DNA from: Robbsia betulipollinis
GTDB taxonomy: Bacteria > Pseudomonadota > Gammaproteobacteria > Burkholderiales > Burkholderiaceae
Assembly (NCBI RefSeq): GCF_026624755.1
Contig: NZ_JAPMXC010000001.1
Location: forward strand, 2,514,365 to 2,578,364
Direction: 5' to 3'
DNA length: 64,000 nt
Position 1 is the stretch's first letter; each line of letters opens with the position of its first letter. A program made the translations under genes and the position numbers. The notes below the pieces were generated by a model. It was not told where the DNA came from. It worked only from the letters and a program-made list of their open reading frames with translations, and did not search any database. Of the stretch, positions 9,053 to 18,624 are shown piece after piece.

Positions 9053-10525
9053 ATGCAAAATGCGAATATGAGTGTCCTGCTACCGGAGCTGCTGTTGCTC
9101 GTGGCCGCGATCCTGACCGTCATCAACGATGCGTTCGGCGGGGTGGGCGGGCGGCGGATAACCTATGCCATCGCCCTGGTGTCGTCGCTCGTCGCGGCCG
9201 CCTGGTACGCGGTGCTGGCGACGTCGCCGGCGACGATGCATTTCTTCGACAACATGTATGTGGTCGACCCGATGGCCAGCACGCTGAAGGCTTTCGTCTG
9301 CCTGGGCTTCGCCATCACGCTGATCTATTCGCGGCGTTACGTGGCGCTGCGCGGGCTTTTCGGCGGCGATCTCTACATGCTCGGGATGTTCTCGCTCCTC
9401 GGGCAACTGGTGATGATCAGCGGCAGCAACATGCTGACGCTGTACCTGGGCCTGGAAATGATGTCGCTGTCGCTGTACGCGCTGATCGCGCTGCGCCGCG
9501 ACGACGCGACGTCGAGCGAAGCGGCGATGAAGTACTACGTGCTGGGCGCGCTGGCGTCGGGCTTCATGCTGTACGGCATCTCGATGACCTACGGCGCGAC
9601 CGGCTCCCTGGACCTTGGCGAGATCTACCGGGTGCTGGCGTCCGGCCGCGTGAACAACACCGTGCTGCTGTTCGGCATCGTCTTCGTGGTGGTGGGCGTG
9701 ACCTTCAAGCTGGGCACCGCACCGTTCCACATGTGGGTCCCGGACGTGTATCAGGGCTCGCCGACGGCGATGACGCTGCTCATCGGCGCCGGTCCGAAAA
9801 TGGCGGCGTTCGCGTTCGGTTTCCGTTTTCTCGTCGACGGCATGCTGCCGCTGGCGGTGGACTGGCAGCAGATGCTGGTGATCGTCTCGGCGCTGTCGCT
9901 GATCATCGGCAACGTAATGGGTCTGGTGCAGACGAACATCAAACGCCTGCTGGCGTATTCGGCGATATCGAACCAGGGTTTCGTGCTGCTCGGGCTGATC
10001 GGCGGGGTGTTCAACGGCAATGCGGACAATGCCGCGAGCGCGTACGGCTCGGCGATGTTCTACAGCGTCGTCTATCTGCTGACCACGCTGGCCGCGTTCG
10101 GCGTGATCCTGATCATCTCGCGGCAGGGCGTCGAGGCCGATCAGCTCGAGGACCTGAAAGGGCTCAACCAGCGCAGCCCCTGGACCGCCTTCATCATGCT
10201 GGTGCTGATGTTCTCGCTGGCGGGGATTCCGCCGACCGCGGGTTTCTATGCGAAACTCTCGGTGTTGAGCACGGTGGTCAACGCCGGCTTCATCTGGCTG
10301 GCGGTGCTGGCGGTGATCGCGTCGCTGGTGGGCGCCTTCTACTACCTGCGCATCGTCAAATTGATGTATTTCGACGTGCCGCTGGATGAAACGCCGGTCG
10401 AGCCCAATCCGGTCGCCCGTTCCGTCCTGACGGTCAATGGCCTCGCGATCCTGGTACTCGGCGTCGTGCCGGGGCCGCTGCTGACCCTGTGTCTGCATGC
10501 GATGCGCCGCGCTTATGGAGGTTGA
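9053..10525 (+). CDS. nuoN: NADH-quinone oxidoreductase subunit N
   Basis: Third antiporter-like subunit of complex I and the last nuo gene (490 residues). It shows LYLGLEMMSLSLYALIAL with the conserved glutamate and FKLGTAPFHMWVPDVYQGSP with the channel lysine. A purine-rich ribosome-binding stretch (GAGGAAAGAAGAGAAG) precedes the ATG. It is followed after 3 bases by a small DUF2818 membrane-protein gene that is probably cotranscribed. Confidence 0.97.
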   Translation: MQNANMSVLLPELLLLVAAILTVINDAFGGVGGRRITYAIALVSSLVAAAWYAVLATSPATMHFFDNMYVVDPMASTLKAFVCLGFAITLIYSRRYVALRGLFGGDLYMLGMFSLLGQLVMISGSNMLTLYLGLEMMSLSLYALIALRRDDATSSEAAMKYYVLGALASGFMLYGISMTYGATGSLDLGEIYRVLASGRVNNTVLLFGIVFVVVGVTFKLGTAPFHMWVPDVYQGSPTAMTLLIGAGPKMAAFAFGFRFLVDGMLPLAVDWQQMLVIVSALSLIIGNVMGLVQTNIKRLLAYSAISNQGFVLLGLIGGVFNGNADNAASAYGSAMFYSVVYLLTTLAAFGVILIISRQGVEADQLEDLKGLNQRSPWTAFIMLVLMFSLAGIPPTAGFYAKLSVLSTVVNAGFIWLAVLAVIASLVGAFYYLRIVKLMYFDVPLDETPVEPNPVARSVLTVNGLAILVLGVVPGPLLTLCLHAMRRAYGG

Positions 10526-10528
10526 CGG

Positions 10529-10825
10529 ATGTCCGTAGCAGGGTGGTTCATCGTTTTGTTCGCGGTGCTGTTCGCGAATCTGCCCTTCGCGAACCAGCGG
10601 GTGTTCGCGCTGATTCCACTCGGGCGCCGCAAGACGGCCTGGATGCGCATCGGCGAACTGGTGGTTGCGTATTTCATCGTGGGCGCGTTCGGGTATCTGC
10701 TCGAAGCCCGCGCCGGCAATGTCTTTCCCCAGGGCTGGCAGTTCTACGCGGTGACCTTCAGCCTGTTCGTGGTCTTCGCGTTTCCCGGTTTCACCGCCCG
10801 CTATCTGGTCAAGTACCGCACTTGA
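10529..10825 (+). CDS. DUF2818 family inner-membrane protein
   Basis: A 98-residue protein with three hydrophobic stretches (start VAGWFIVLFAVLFANLPF, middle GELVVAYFIVGAFGYLL, end FYAVTFSLFVVFAFPGF) and an RRK-containing loop. It matches the small DUF2818 family commonly found immediately after nuoN in Burkholderiales. The start lies 3 bases after the nuoN stop, so it is almost certainly the last member of the complex I transcript. Its biochemical role is unknown; an accessory or assembly role for complex I is only inferred from position. Confidence 0.88.
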   Translation: MSVAGWFIVLFAVLFANLPFANQRVFALIPLGRRKTAWMRIGELVVAYFIVGAFGYLLEARAGNVFPQGWQFYAVTFSLFVVFAFPGFTARYLVKYRT

Positions 10826-10862
10826 CGCATCACATCACGCACCCATCCCCCAAGCCCACCCG

Positions 10863-11456
10863 ATGACGACCGAACCCCGCTTTGACGCACCGGCCGACCC
10901 GGACGCCGGCCTGATCGAGACGACGCTGGATAGTCGCACCGCCTACGACGGGCATTTTCTGACGGTCAAGCACGATACCGTGCGTCTGCCGGACGGCAAG
11001 TCCGCAACGCGCGAATTCATCGTGCATCCGGGCGCGGTCATGGTCATTCCCCTGTTCGACGACGGTCGCGTCCTGGTCGAGCGGCAGTATCGCTATCCGA
11101 TGGGCCGGGTGATGACCGAATTTCCTGCCGGCAAGCTGGACGCCGGCGAAGACCCCCAGGTCTGCGCGCATCGCGAACTGCGCGAGGAAACGGGATACAG
11201 CGCTCGCGAGCTTGTCCATCTGACACGCGTGCATCCGGTCATTTCCTACTCGACCGAATTCATCGAACTCTATCTCGCGCGCGGCTTGAGCGCGGGCGAG
11301 CGGCGCCTCGACGAAGGCGAGTTCCTCGATCTGGAAATCGTGCGGCCCGAGGACCTCATGGCCGCCGTGCGGCGCGGTGAGATCACCGACGTGAAGACCA
11401 TCATCGGCGCGTTCTGGCTGGAAAAATTCCTGTCCGGACAATGGGCCGGCATCTGA
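10863..11456 (+). CDS. NUDIX hydrolase, ADP-ribose pyrophosphatase type
   Basis: Cytosolic Mg-dependent hydrolase expected to split ADP-ribose or related nucleoside diphosphate derivatives into AMP and a sugar phosphate. The Nudix box starts at G90: GKLDAGEDPQVCAHRELREE followed by TGY fits GX5EX7REUXEEXG fully. The substrate-side signature ARGLSAGERRLDEGE after the box is typical of ADP-ribose pyrophosphatases. It has 197 residues, normal length. It follows the DUF2818 gene after 37 bases, and the next gene starts 1 base after its stop, so the two form a pair. Confidence 0.93.
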   Translation: MTTEPRFDAPADPDAGLIETTLDSRTAYDGHFLTVKHDTVRLPDGKSATREFIVHPGAVMVIPLFDDGRVLVERQYRYPMGRVMTEFPAGKLDAGEDPQVCAHRELREETGYSARELVHLTRVHPVISYSTEFIELYLARGLSAGERRLDEGEFLDLEIVRPEDLMAAVRRGEITDVKTIIGAFWLEKFLSGQWAGI

Positions 11457-11457
11457 G

Positions 11458-11916
11458 ATGAAGGTCTTCGATCTGCGCTGCGCGCATGACCACCGTTTCG
11501 AGGGCTGGTTCGCCTCGAGCGCTGCGTTCGACGATCAACTCGCACGTGATCTGATCGCCTGTCCGGTCTGCGGCGACACGAGGATCGCACGCCTGCCGTC
11601 CGTGCCGCATTTGAATCTCGGGACCGCCCGGACACGGGGCCCTGCATCGCCGCCGGCCGTGACGGTACCGCAGCAGGCCGCCACGGTCCCCCGTCTGCAG
11701 GCGCAGTGGCTAGGAATGGTGCGTGAGATGGTGCGTCAGACGGAGGACGTCGGACAGGCGTTTGCTGAGGAAGCGCGCCGCATTCATTACCAGGAAGCAC
11801 CGGCGCGTGCGATCCGGGGCGTAACGAGCCCGCGGGAGGCAGCGGAGCTTGCCGACGAAGGGATCGACATCGTCGCATTGCCGATGCCCGTGGCCGCGAA
11901 AGGATCCCTGCAGTAG
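11458..11916 (+). CDS. DUF1178 family protein
   Basis: A 152-residue cytosolic protein beginning MKVFDLRCAHDHRFEGWF, the DUF1178 signature, with Cys at positions 8, 35 and 38 (CPVCG) that probably bind zinc like a small ribbon. The middle is linker-like and Pro/Ala-rich; the C-terminal part (EEARRIHYQEAPARAIRGVTS) is the second conserved block. It starts 1 base after the NUDIX stop and is likely cotranslated with it. The function of the family is unknown. Confidence 0.9.
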   Translation: MKVFDLRCAHDHRFEGWFASSAAFDDQLARDLIACPVCGDTRIARLPSVPHLNLGTARTRGPASPPAVTVPQQAATVPRLQAQWLGMVREMVRQTEDVGQAFAEEARRIHYQEAPARAIRGVTSPREAAELADEGIDIVALPMPVAAKGSLQ

Positions 11917-12056
11917 GACGTTCGCAGGGCGAACTGCCGAATGCCGGAAAGCAGCGTATCGCCCGCGAGCGCAGTGACCCCGTGCCGCATGTGCGATGCC
12001 GGCGAAGCGCCCCCTCGCAGGCTGTCGCGTTACCGGCGAGCGAACATCTCATGCCC

Positions 12057-15000
12057 CTAACCGTCATCGGCGGCGACGCTGGTCTGCGCGGCGCAATAGG
12101 TGATGGGTAGCATGCAGGTGCGGATTTCGTTGTCCTCGCCGGGGCGTGTGCATACGCCATTCTTAGGGTTGACCGGCATTGCCTGCGCGGCATCGCGTCC
12201 TTCGGCTTTTCCGTCTTCCAGGGTCAGGGCATCGAGAATCGCGGTTTGCTGGTGCAACAGCGATTCGAAGAAAAAATTCAGCGCGTAGAGTTGTTCGGCG
12301 AGTTCCGGATAACCCGGCAACGCGCGCAGCCCGGCCGATTCGGTGTTGTTGGCGTGCGGATGGAGGAGCGCCTGATTCAATATCTCGCGCCGGTGGGCCC
12401 GCGGCGCGAAGTCCGATGCGCACAATGCCGCGAATTGTTCGCGCAAGGGCCCGATATCGGCTGCCAGCCACCGCAGTTCGCCGACCAGGGTTGGCGCGAA
12501 GACCAGCCCTTGGCGCGCCGCCCGGCGCGCGATGTGTCCGGGTGAATCGCCATCGAGCAATCGCACGAACGTGCGCATGCGCCGCTGGGTGGTCAGACTC
12601 GCGAGGGAGTCGAAAATGCAGGTGGGAACGCATACGCCCGGCGTGCAGGTCGCTTCGCGCAGCTGACCGGAGAAGGTTTCTTCCTCCGCGTGACGCAGCT
12701 TGCCGACGATCGTGGTCCGCCCGCGTTGCGCCTGTTGCTCCACGAGATACGCCCGGCTCGGATCTCGTCCCCAAAGCACGTTGCGGTCGCGCCAGCGCAG
12801 GATGCGCTGCACCGGACTTTCGCGAGTGTCGGTCAACAAAGGGGCGGCAAGCTTTTGCAGTTCCAGCGCGATTTGCGTCGCCTGGTACAAGCGATAGGTC
12901 GTCGAAGTCGCGTCGAGGAAAGGCACGTGGCTGATCTTTCGGAACGCATGGGCGAGATCCCGGCTGGAGCGCTGGCGACGGAGGTTATCTATGGACGTGC
13001 GCGCATCGCGCAGAAGCGCGACATGCCGGGCGACGGTTTCCGAGTTGACCGGCAAAAACATGGCCAAAGTGTTGTACCAGGCGAGCCGGTTCTCGACGAA
13101 CTGGACGCCCGCGCTGTGCGCGATCCAGGTTCTGACCGGTGTCGCGACGTGGCGCAGGGCGGACAGTTCGATCAGACAAAAAATCCCGTCCAGCACCGCC
13201 GACAGGGTCAGGGCGCGGGCATGCAGCACGGAGTCGCAGGTATAGAAAGGCAGCAAGGGCAGGTAAAGCGCGATGGGATCGTCCTGCATCTTTTCGATGC
13301 CGCTCTGTTCGAGCAGGGCTTTTTTCTGCCAGTTTCGATGACTGCCGCGAAAATTGATCCAGCTTTCCCATACCGCTTCGAGCCCGTCGCATTCGAATTG
13401 AAGATGGGGTTCGACGTCGTTCTTGTAGTAGACCGGCTCTTCATAGATGCTGGGAAATTTCTCGAAAAAAAATTCGTCCGGCAACGACTGCATATATCTT
13501 CCCGCGTCACCGGCATCGATGATCTCCGGAAGGAACGTCAGCATTTCGGTACGGTTGCCGATGGTATACAGCGCGAGATCGAACAGGTAGAAGCGTGACG
13601 CTCCGGACGCTGCGACCGTTTCGATGATCGCGGCTTTCGCATGGCCGAACAGACCGCGCCGATAAAGGTGCGTGTCGACCTCCAGCGGCGGGATGTATTG
13701 CGACATCAAAGACGGCTCGATGACGAATGGTCGATAGATATGCAGCCGGAGGCGCACCGCGCTCGCGAAGTCATGCCTGATCTCGGGCTGCAGGGCGTTG
13801 AAGCCCATGGCGATGACGCTGCGTGAGGAGCGCCAGATGAATTCCATCTTCTCTTCGTATGCTTTGTTGAAAAGCGCGATCACGGCGCGCCGCGACGGCA
13901 GGCGCTGGAGCGCCCTGTCCGGCAGCAGGCCGGCATAAGCGGGTTCCGCGTCGCGTAAATGCGCCAGACCGTTGTCGACCGTGAGGTAGAGATCGGTTAA
14001 TGTGCCGCCATCGATCTTGCGCAGCAGGGAATGCGCGGTTTGCGCCTCGCCCAGCGTGACGAGCTTGCGTAGTCGAACCGGATGGTCTGCCGGAATTCCC
14101 GCGTCGGTGAGGAGTTGCGTGGCGATGGCGCGCCGGGACAAGGGGCCACCCGTGCGGAACAGATCGAACTGCCAGGCCCCGCGCGCGATTTCATTGGCGA
14201 AAAGCGTCCGTAAATGGCGGGTGAGATGGGCATTCTCCGCGTGCATCACCGCGAGGTATTCCGCATCTCGCGTCAGCACGCACCAGCCTTTTACATAGTA
14301 TTCTCCGCGCGCGACGATCGCCTCCCAATTCTCGGCGTTCATCGCCAGCGCGTCGCTTTGGTTGGAGAAGTGATGACCGAAGCGTGCCTGGAAGATCTCT
14401 GTGCCGCCATAGGGAAGGGTCGCGGGCGCGGCCAACAGGGTGGGATCGAGCATGCCGAGCAAAAAGTCGACGAATTTGAGCGCGCCCGGCGTGGCGATGT
14501 CTGCCACGCGGGGAAAACGTTGGGGAAACTCGCGCCGGTTGATATCGATGAGTCGCGATAGCGCCGCATGTCGCATGCTGGAGCGGACGTCGCCTGCGGG
14601 GGTATCGGCGTAATGCGTGATATTCGTGTCGAACCGATGCTTGATCTCGAACATGGCGAAAAGCAGGGCGTCCGGATCGAAGGGCGGATCGTTCATTTCC
14701 GCCAGCGTCGACAGGATCTGTTTCAGAACGCGCCGGTGGTTCTGCTCGCGATCCGGATCGGTCCTGTGGGCCGCGTCGGGAATATCGTTCGCCTGGCTGG
14801 GAAGCGCCACGACATCGACACGGGTCGGGGAGAGCCTGTCGACCCGCCATGACAGAGAGCCATTCCTGTCGTTTTCGAAACACAGCAAATGCGAGGGACG
14901 TTCGTGCACCGCTGCGCGTCCGATTTCGCCGAGCAAGGCATGAAACATGTCGCCGTCGAGCACATGGTCCTCGTTCAGCATTTTGTCGCAGGTCAGGAAG

Positions 15001-16520
15001 ATCACGGGAATATTGCTATACGCATACCAGCCGTCCTGGTTGACCCGGCGCAGCGCGTCGTCGTCACGCACGCGCGCGGATTCGTTCGCGGCCACGGCAT
15101 AGAGCGCGAACTGCCGCGCGCCATCGACGATGCGACGGCGGTCCGCGACAGGCGAGTGTCGCCATATCAGGGTGATGCCATCGTTCGCCGTGCGCGTCTC
15201 ATTCGTTTCGCGCGCCGCATCTGCCATGGCTTGCGCGCGCCCCGTGCCCGTCGCATCCGGGGCCAGCGTCGTGAAGAGGGGAGGGGGCTCGGCAGCGTTT
15301 GCGGAATGCGGCTCGGGCGACGCCTCCTGGCGCAGGCGTGCGGATTGTGACCACTCGGCCCAGGCGGGCATCGTCCAGGGAGCGGTGGGGTCGTCATGTA
15401 TCCAAGCCGTATCGGGTGCGGGCACGGGTGCCTCGCCCACCGCGGGGAGTTCGGACGGTGAATGACGCGCGAGCGTGCCTGCGTCGCCACCGCCGCCGCG
15501 CCAGTTGCCAAGAATCAGCATGCCGCGCAGTAGCGCGCCCCGCCAGGAAGCGGCACGCCGATGCGTGCCGCGCCGCGGCGCCGGCGGCGTTGCGTAACGG
15601 GCGGCGGCGGACCGATACAGCCGAAGACGCCGACGGTCGTCGTTCAGGACCTCGCGGCAGGCCGGCAGATGCACCAGATGCGCCTTCAGGGCGTTTCTTT
15701 CGAGCGGGGAAAGCGGATTGCGCACGCCGGGCAGACAACGCGCGATGCGCCGCGGCAGGACAAGACGCAGCGTGGTGGGTGAGGGTTGCGTGGGAAAGCG
15801 GACTTCGAGATGGGCCGGGACGGCGCATGCGGTGGCACGCAGCAAACGCATATCACCTGCCTGAATTTTCGAAACGATGTCGAGCGGCTGCGCCGCGTCG
15901 GCGCAAACGACGCCGTCCGCCCGGCTCAGCTCCGCATGCAGGCCGTCGAATATCTCTCGCGGACTGCGCGGGTCGCGCAAGACCGCGAGGAAGACATCCC
16001 TGCCGGCGTCGGCATGTCGCGCGGGTGCGGGCGAATCGGCATCGAAGCGCATGAATGCCTGCGTGAGCGTGCGTAGCGCCCGATCGAGCCTTTTTTGCGC
16101 AGCGTGGGCGGGACAACCGTCTTCCGGGGCCGTGTGCGACCATGTCTCGCGCACGCGTTGGTCGATGCGCGTCGCAAGAGAGGGCGTGCCGTCCACGGGT
16201 TCGGTGAGCGCCGCGATGAGTTGCGCGATGAGGTAGCGCCGTTCGAACGCCTGCCGCTCCGCCAGGAGGCTGCGTCCGTGCCGGTCGCGCAGATGACGTT
16301 CGAGATACCGTGTGATGGCGCCGTGCGGCAGCAAAGCGGCACAGGGGCGGGAAGATCCACGCGCATCGAGGAAACAGCGTAGCGTCAGCCATTCCCGCAG
16401 CGATTCGTGACAGCATCGATTGATCAGCCTGGACAGGCCGATCAGGGCAATGTCATGGTTTTTCGTCCGTTCGCGGCTTTCCTGCGGCGCGATGCAGGCG
16501 TGAATGGCAAGATCTCGCAT
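12057..16520 (-). CDS. Very large uncharacterised protein (1487 residues)
   Basis: One uninterrupted frame of 1487 codons on the strand opposite to its left-hand neighbours, with no partner gene. No signal peptide or secretion signature is evident at the N-terminus. Residues up to about 300 are Arg/Ala-rich and helical-looking. A low-complexity stretch rich in Pro, Ala and Ser follows, around residues 310-420. The C-terminal two thirds look globular, with mixed aromatic and acidic segments (GLFGHAKAAIIETVAASGA, SLPDEFFFEKFPSIYEEPVY) and one hydrophobic stretch after YLPLLPFYTCDSV. The globular part is poorer in GC than the flanking genes (for example 13381-13500). The LLPFYTC-plus-hydrophobic pattern vaguely recalls the large DUF6543-type toxin/effector proteins of Pseudomonas and Burkholderia, but I cannot claim membership. 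The start is uncertain: only a weak GGGGGA lies before the ATG. Confidence 0.75.
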   Translation of the reverse strand: MRDLAIHACIAPQESRERTKNHDIALIGLSRLINRCCHESLREWLTLRCFLDARGSSRPCAALLPHGAITRYLERHLRDRHGRSLLAERQAFERRYLIAQLIAALTEPVDGTPSLATRIDQRVRETWSHTAPEDGCPAHAAQKRLDRALRTLTQAFMRFDADSPAPARHADAGRDVFLAVLRDPRSPREIFDGLHAELSRADGVVCADAAQPLDIVSKIQAGDMRLLRATACAVPAHLEVRFPTQPSPTTLRLVLPRRIARCLPGVRNPLSPLERNALKAHLVHLPACREVLNDDRRRLRLYRSAAARYATPPAPRRGTHRRAASWRGALLRGMLILGNWRGGGGDAGTLARHSPSELPAVGEAPVPAPDTAWIHDDPTAPWTMPAWAEWSQSARLRQEASPEPHSANAAEPPPLFTTLAPDATGTGRAQAMADAARETNETRTANDGITLIWRHSPVADRRRIVDGARQFALYAVAANESARVRDDDALRRVNQDGWYAYSNIPVIFLTCDKMLNEDHVLDGDMFHALLGEIGRAAVHERPSHLLCFENDRNGSLSWRVDRLSPTRVDVVALPSQANDIPDAAHRTDPDREQNHRRVLKQILSTLAEMNDPPFDPDALLFAMFEIKHRFDTNITHYADTPAGDVRSSMRHAALSRLIDINRREFPQRFPRVADIATPGALKFVDFLLGMLDPTLLAAPATLPYGGTEIFQARFGHHFSNQSDALAMNAENWEAIVARGEYYVKGWCVLTRDAEYLAVMHAENAHLTRHLRTLFANEIARGAWQFDLFRTGGPLSRRAIATQLLTDAGIPADHPVRLRKLVTLGEAQTAHSLLRKIDGGTLTDLYLTVDNGLAHLRDAEPAYAGLLPDRALQRLPSRRAVIALFNKAYEEKMEFIWRSSRSVIAMGFNALQPEIRHDFASAVRLRLHIYRPFVIEPSLMSQYIPPLEVDTHLYRRGLFGHAKAAIIETVAASGASRFYLFDLALYTIGNRTEMLTFLPEIIDAGDAGRYMQSLPDEFFFEKFPSIYEEPVYYKNDVEPHLQFECDGLEAVWESWINFRGSHRNWQKKALLEQSGIEKMQDDPIALYLPLLPFYTCDSVLHARALTLSAVLDGIFCLIELSALRHVATPVRTWIAHSAGVQFVENRLAWYNTLAMFLPVNSETVARHVALLRDARTSIDNLRRQRSSRDLAHAFRKISHVPFLDATSTTYRLYQATQIALELQKLAAPLLTDTRESPVQRILRWRDRNVLWGRDPSRAYLVEQQAQRGRTTIVGKLRHAEEETFSGQLREATCTPGVCVPTCIFDSLASLTTQRRMRTFVRLLDGDSPGHIARRAARQGLVFAPTLVGELRWLAADIGPLREQFAALCASDFAPRAHRREILNQALLHPHANNTESAGLRALPGYPELAEQLYALNFFFESLLHQQTAILDALTLEDGKAEGRDAAQAMPVNPKNGVCTRPGEDNEIRTCMLPITYCAAQTSVAADDG

Positions 16521-16688
16521 AGGCGGTGTCCCCCGGCTGGCGTCGTGACCGCCGTTTCGCGATCGCTTTCATCAACGCTCCGTTTTGGTGGGCCGCGCGC
16601 TTGGCCGGTTGCCACGCTTCGCCGTTTTTCCGCGGGACGCGACTGGCGTTTTTCCACTTTCGCCGGGCGGTGCGGCGTCGAACGCCCA

Positions 16689-17861
16689 TCAAACGCCCAT
16701 CAGCTTTTCCAATGCCGCCTGCAGGGTCGTTTCGCTTTTCGCGAAGCAGAAGCGGATCACGCCGGAGTCGCGTCCATCCCGGTAGAAGGCGGACAGGGGA
16801 ATGGCCGCGACGCCGGCTTCGTTGATCAGCCAGCGGCAGAATTCGGCCTCGGGGAGATCGCTGATCGCGGAGTAGTCGACGCACTGGAAGAATGTGCCCT
16901 CGCAGGGCAGCGGCGCGAAACGCGTGCGCACGAGCCCCGCCCGGAAGAGGTCGCGCTTGCGCTGATAAAATGCGGGCAGACCGTGGTAGGTCGCGGGGTC
17001 GCGCATGTAGTTCGCGATGCCGATCTGCATCGGCGTATTGACCGTGAATACGTTGAACTGGTGCACCTTGCGGAACTCGATCGTCAGGGCCGCCGGGGCC
17101 AGCACATAACCCACCTTCCAGCCGGTCACGTGATGCGTCTTGCCGAAGCTCGAGACGACGAAGCTGCGTGCCGCCAGTTCCGGATGACGCGCGACGCTGG
17201 CATGCGCGCGACCGTCGAAGACCATATGCTCGTAGACCTCGTCGGACAGCACGACGATGTTCGTGTCGCGTACGATGTCGGCGAGCCGTTCGATGTCTTC
17301 CGGCTGCCAGATCCGCCCGGTGGGATTGTGCGGGGTGTTGATGATGATCATGCGCGTGCGCGGCGTCACCGCCGCCGCCAGCGCCTCGAAGGGGATCGCG
17401 TAGTCGGGCGCGGCCAGGGACACCAGGACCGGCACGCCGCCCGCCAGCTCGATCGTCGGCAGATAGCTGTCGTAGCTGGGCTCGATGACGATGACCTCGT
17501 CGCCCGCGCCGACCGCGCACAGGATGGCCGAGAGCAAGGCCTCGGTGGCACCGGCGGTCACGGTAATTTCATTCACCGGATGATAGGTGCGCCCGTAGAT
17601 GGCGCGCACCTTGTCGGCGATGGCTTCACGCAGCAACGCCGCTCCGGCCATCGGCGGATACTGGTTGTGGCCGTCGCGCATGGCCTGCGCCACCGCGTCG
17701 ACGAGCTTGGGATCGCACGCGAAATCGGGAAAGCCCTGGCCCAGGTTGATGGCGTTTTTCTCCGTCGCCAGCGCCGACATGACCGAAAAAATGGTCGTGC
17801 CGACTTTCGGCAGGCGCGAGGGGAATGACGGGGTATGCAGACTCTGTGCGGCTTGGTTCAT
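16689..17861 (-). CDS. ybdL: PLP-dependent aminotransferase, methionine aminotransferase (YbdL) type
   Basis: Fold-type I aminotransferase of 390 residues that follows E. coli YbdL closely: LPKVGTTIFSVMSALA, INLGQGFPDF, ITVTAGATEAL, NTPHNPTGR, LSDEVYEH and SSFGKTHHVTGWKVGY, where the lysine of SFGKT is the PLP Schiff-base residue. YbdL prefers methionine, histidine and phenylalanine as amino donors with 2-oxo acids, so a role in methionine or aromatic keto-acid exchange is expected. It is separated from the giant gene upstream of it by 168 bases and runs in the same direction. No operon partner is obvious. Confidence 0.93.
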   Translation of the reverse strand: MNQAAQSLHTPSFPSRLPKVGTTIFSVMSALATEKNAINLGQGFPDFACDPKLVDAVAQAMRDGHNQYPPMAGAALLREAIADKVRAIYGRTYHPVNEITVTAGATEALLSAILCAVGAGDEVIVIEPSYDSYLPTIELAGGVPVLVSLAAPDYAIPFEALAAAVTPRTRMIIINTPHNPTGRIWQPEDIERLADIVRDTNIVVLSDEVYEHMVFDGRAHASVARHPELAARSFVVSSFGKTHHVTGWKVGYVLAPAALTIEFRKVHQFNVFTVNTPMQIGIANYMRDPATYHGLPAFYQRKRDLFRAGLVRTRFAPLPCEGTFFQCVDYSAISDLPEAEFCRWLINEAGVAAIPLSAFYRDGRDSGVIRFCFAKSETTLQAALEKLMGV

Positions 17862-17909
17862 CGTGGTGGGAGCGTGGGGCGGCGAAGGGGGCGGCGGCAG
17901 GTCGGTATT

Positions 17910-18602
17910 CTAATCCGGCTGACCGGGACGCGCTTCCGGCGGCGACAGTGCGGCGGCGACGAAATCGCCCGGCCGGTCGATGCGGCAGGCGAAATCGCGG
18001 GTGAAGCGGCGCGCGAGCTTCAGCAAGGCCTTGTCTTTCGTGACCAGCCACCGCGCGCCGCTGCGCGCGGCGAGTTCCAGGAATTTCTGGTCGTCGCGAT
18101 CGCTGCAACGCGGCAAGGGCGGTGTGGACGGCAGGGGCATCGCGGCGGCGGCACCCGCCATGCCGCCATCGATGGGCGGGGCGGGCGGGGCCGCGTCGAG
18201 CAGGCACGCCAGACGCAGCGTTGTCGCCAGTGCCGCGGCCTTGTCGAGCGCGAAACGCGCGAATTGCGGATAGTCGAGCACGCGGTCGAGCTCGTACAGG
18301 CAGGCCGGGTCGATCACCGCGGCGAGCGTACCCGTCTCCAGCGCTGTGCGGATCGGGCGGCTGTCGGGGTCGTCGAACACCAGAATGTCGATCCAGACAT
18401 TGGAATCGAGTACCGTGAGCAGCGCCGATGCGGTTGTCGATGCGGTTGTCGATGCACTGGCGGCCGCGGTGTCGATGACCGGGTTGGCCCCGGAAGGCGC
18501 GGCGGGCGAGCCGGGCAGGGGAGCGGCGGGAGCGGCGGAAGGGAGGTCGGGCGCGAGCATGGGATCCGGGCGTGGTTCGGTCGAAGGGGCGGTTACAATC
18601 AT
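17910..18602 (-). CDS. PIN-domain protein (COG1569-type putative toxin)
   Basis: The C-terminal 150 or so residues are a PIN nuclease fold: [13 protein letters not shown] with the first acidic residue, [12 protein letters not shown], then [13 protein letters not shown] and [13 protein letters not shown]. This is the pattern of COG1569 proteins annotated as toxins of toxin-antitoxin pairs. No antitoxin gene is next to it. An Ala/Pro/Gly-rich insert (about 25 residues) splits the PIN core before CSDRDD, and the N-terminal 60 residues are low complexity with a 12-bp tandem repeat at 18427-18450. The start is uncertain: 18602 is used here, while 18626 and 18560 are alternatives. The 18626 option would overlap the divergent yaaA start codon. 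Confidence 0.78.
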   Translation of the reverse strand: MIVTAPSTEPRPDPMLAPDLPSAAPAAPLPGSPAAPSGANPVIDTAAASASTTASTTASALLTVLDSNVWIDILVFDDPDSRPIRTALETGTLAAVIDPACLYELDRVLDYPQFARFALDKAAALATTLRLACLLDAAPPAPPIDGGMAGAAAAMPLPSTPPLPRCSDRDDQKFLELAARSGARWLVTKDKALLKLARRFTRDFACRIDRPGDFVAAALSPPEARPGQPD

Positions 18603-18624
18603 CTCTTTTTGTCGCCGAGCCGTC

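Noticed and set aside
12057-16520. Giant gene as a lantibiotic dehydratase (LanB) or NRPS fragment
   Set aside because: No dehydratase, adenylation or carrier signatures are seen, no precursor peptide or cyclase is adjacent, and the size alone is not evidence.
16521-16688. hrpII-box type III promoter before the giant gene
   Set aside because: TTCG half-sites with 16-base spacing in the correct direction were looked for and not found.
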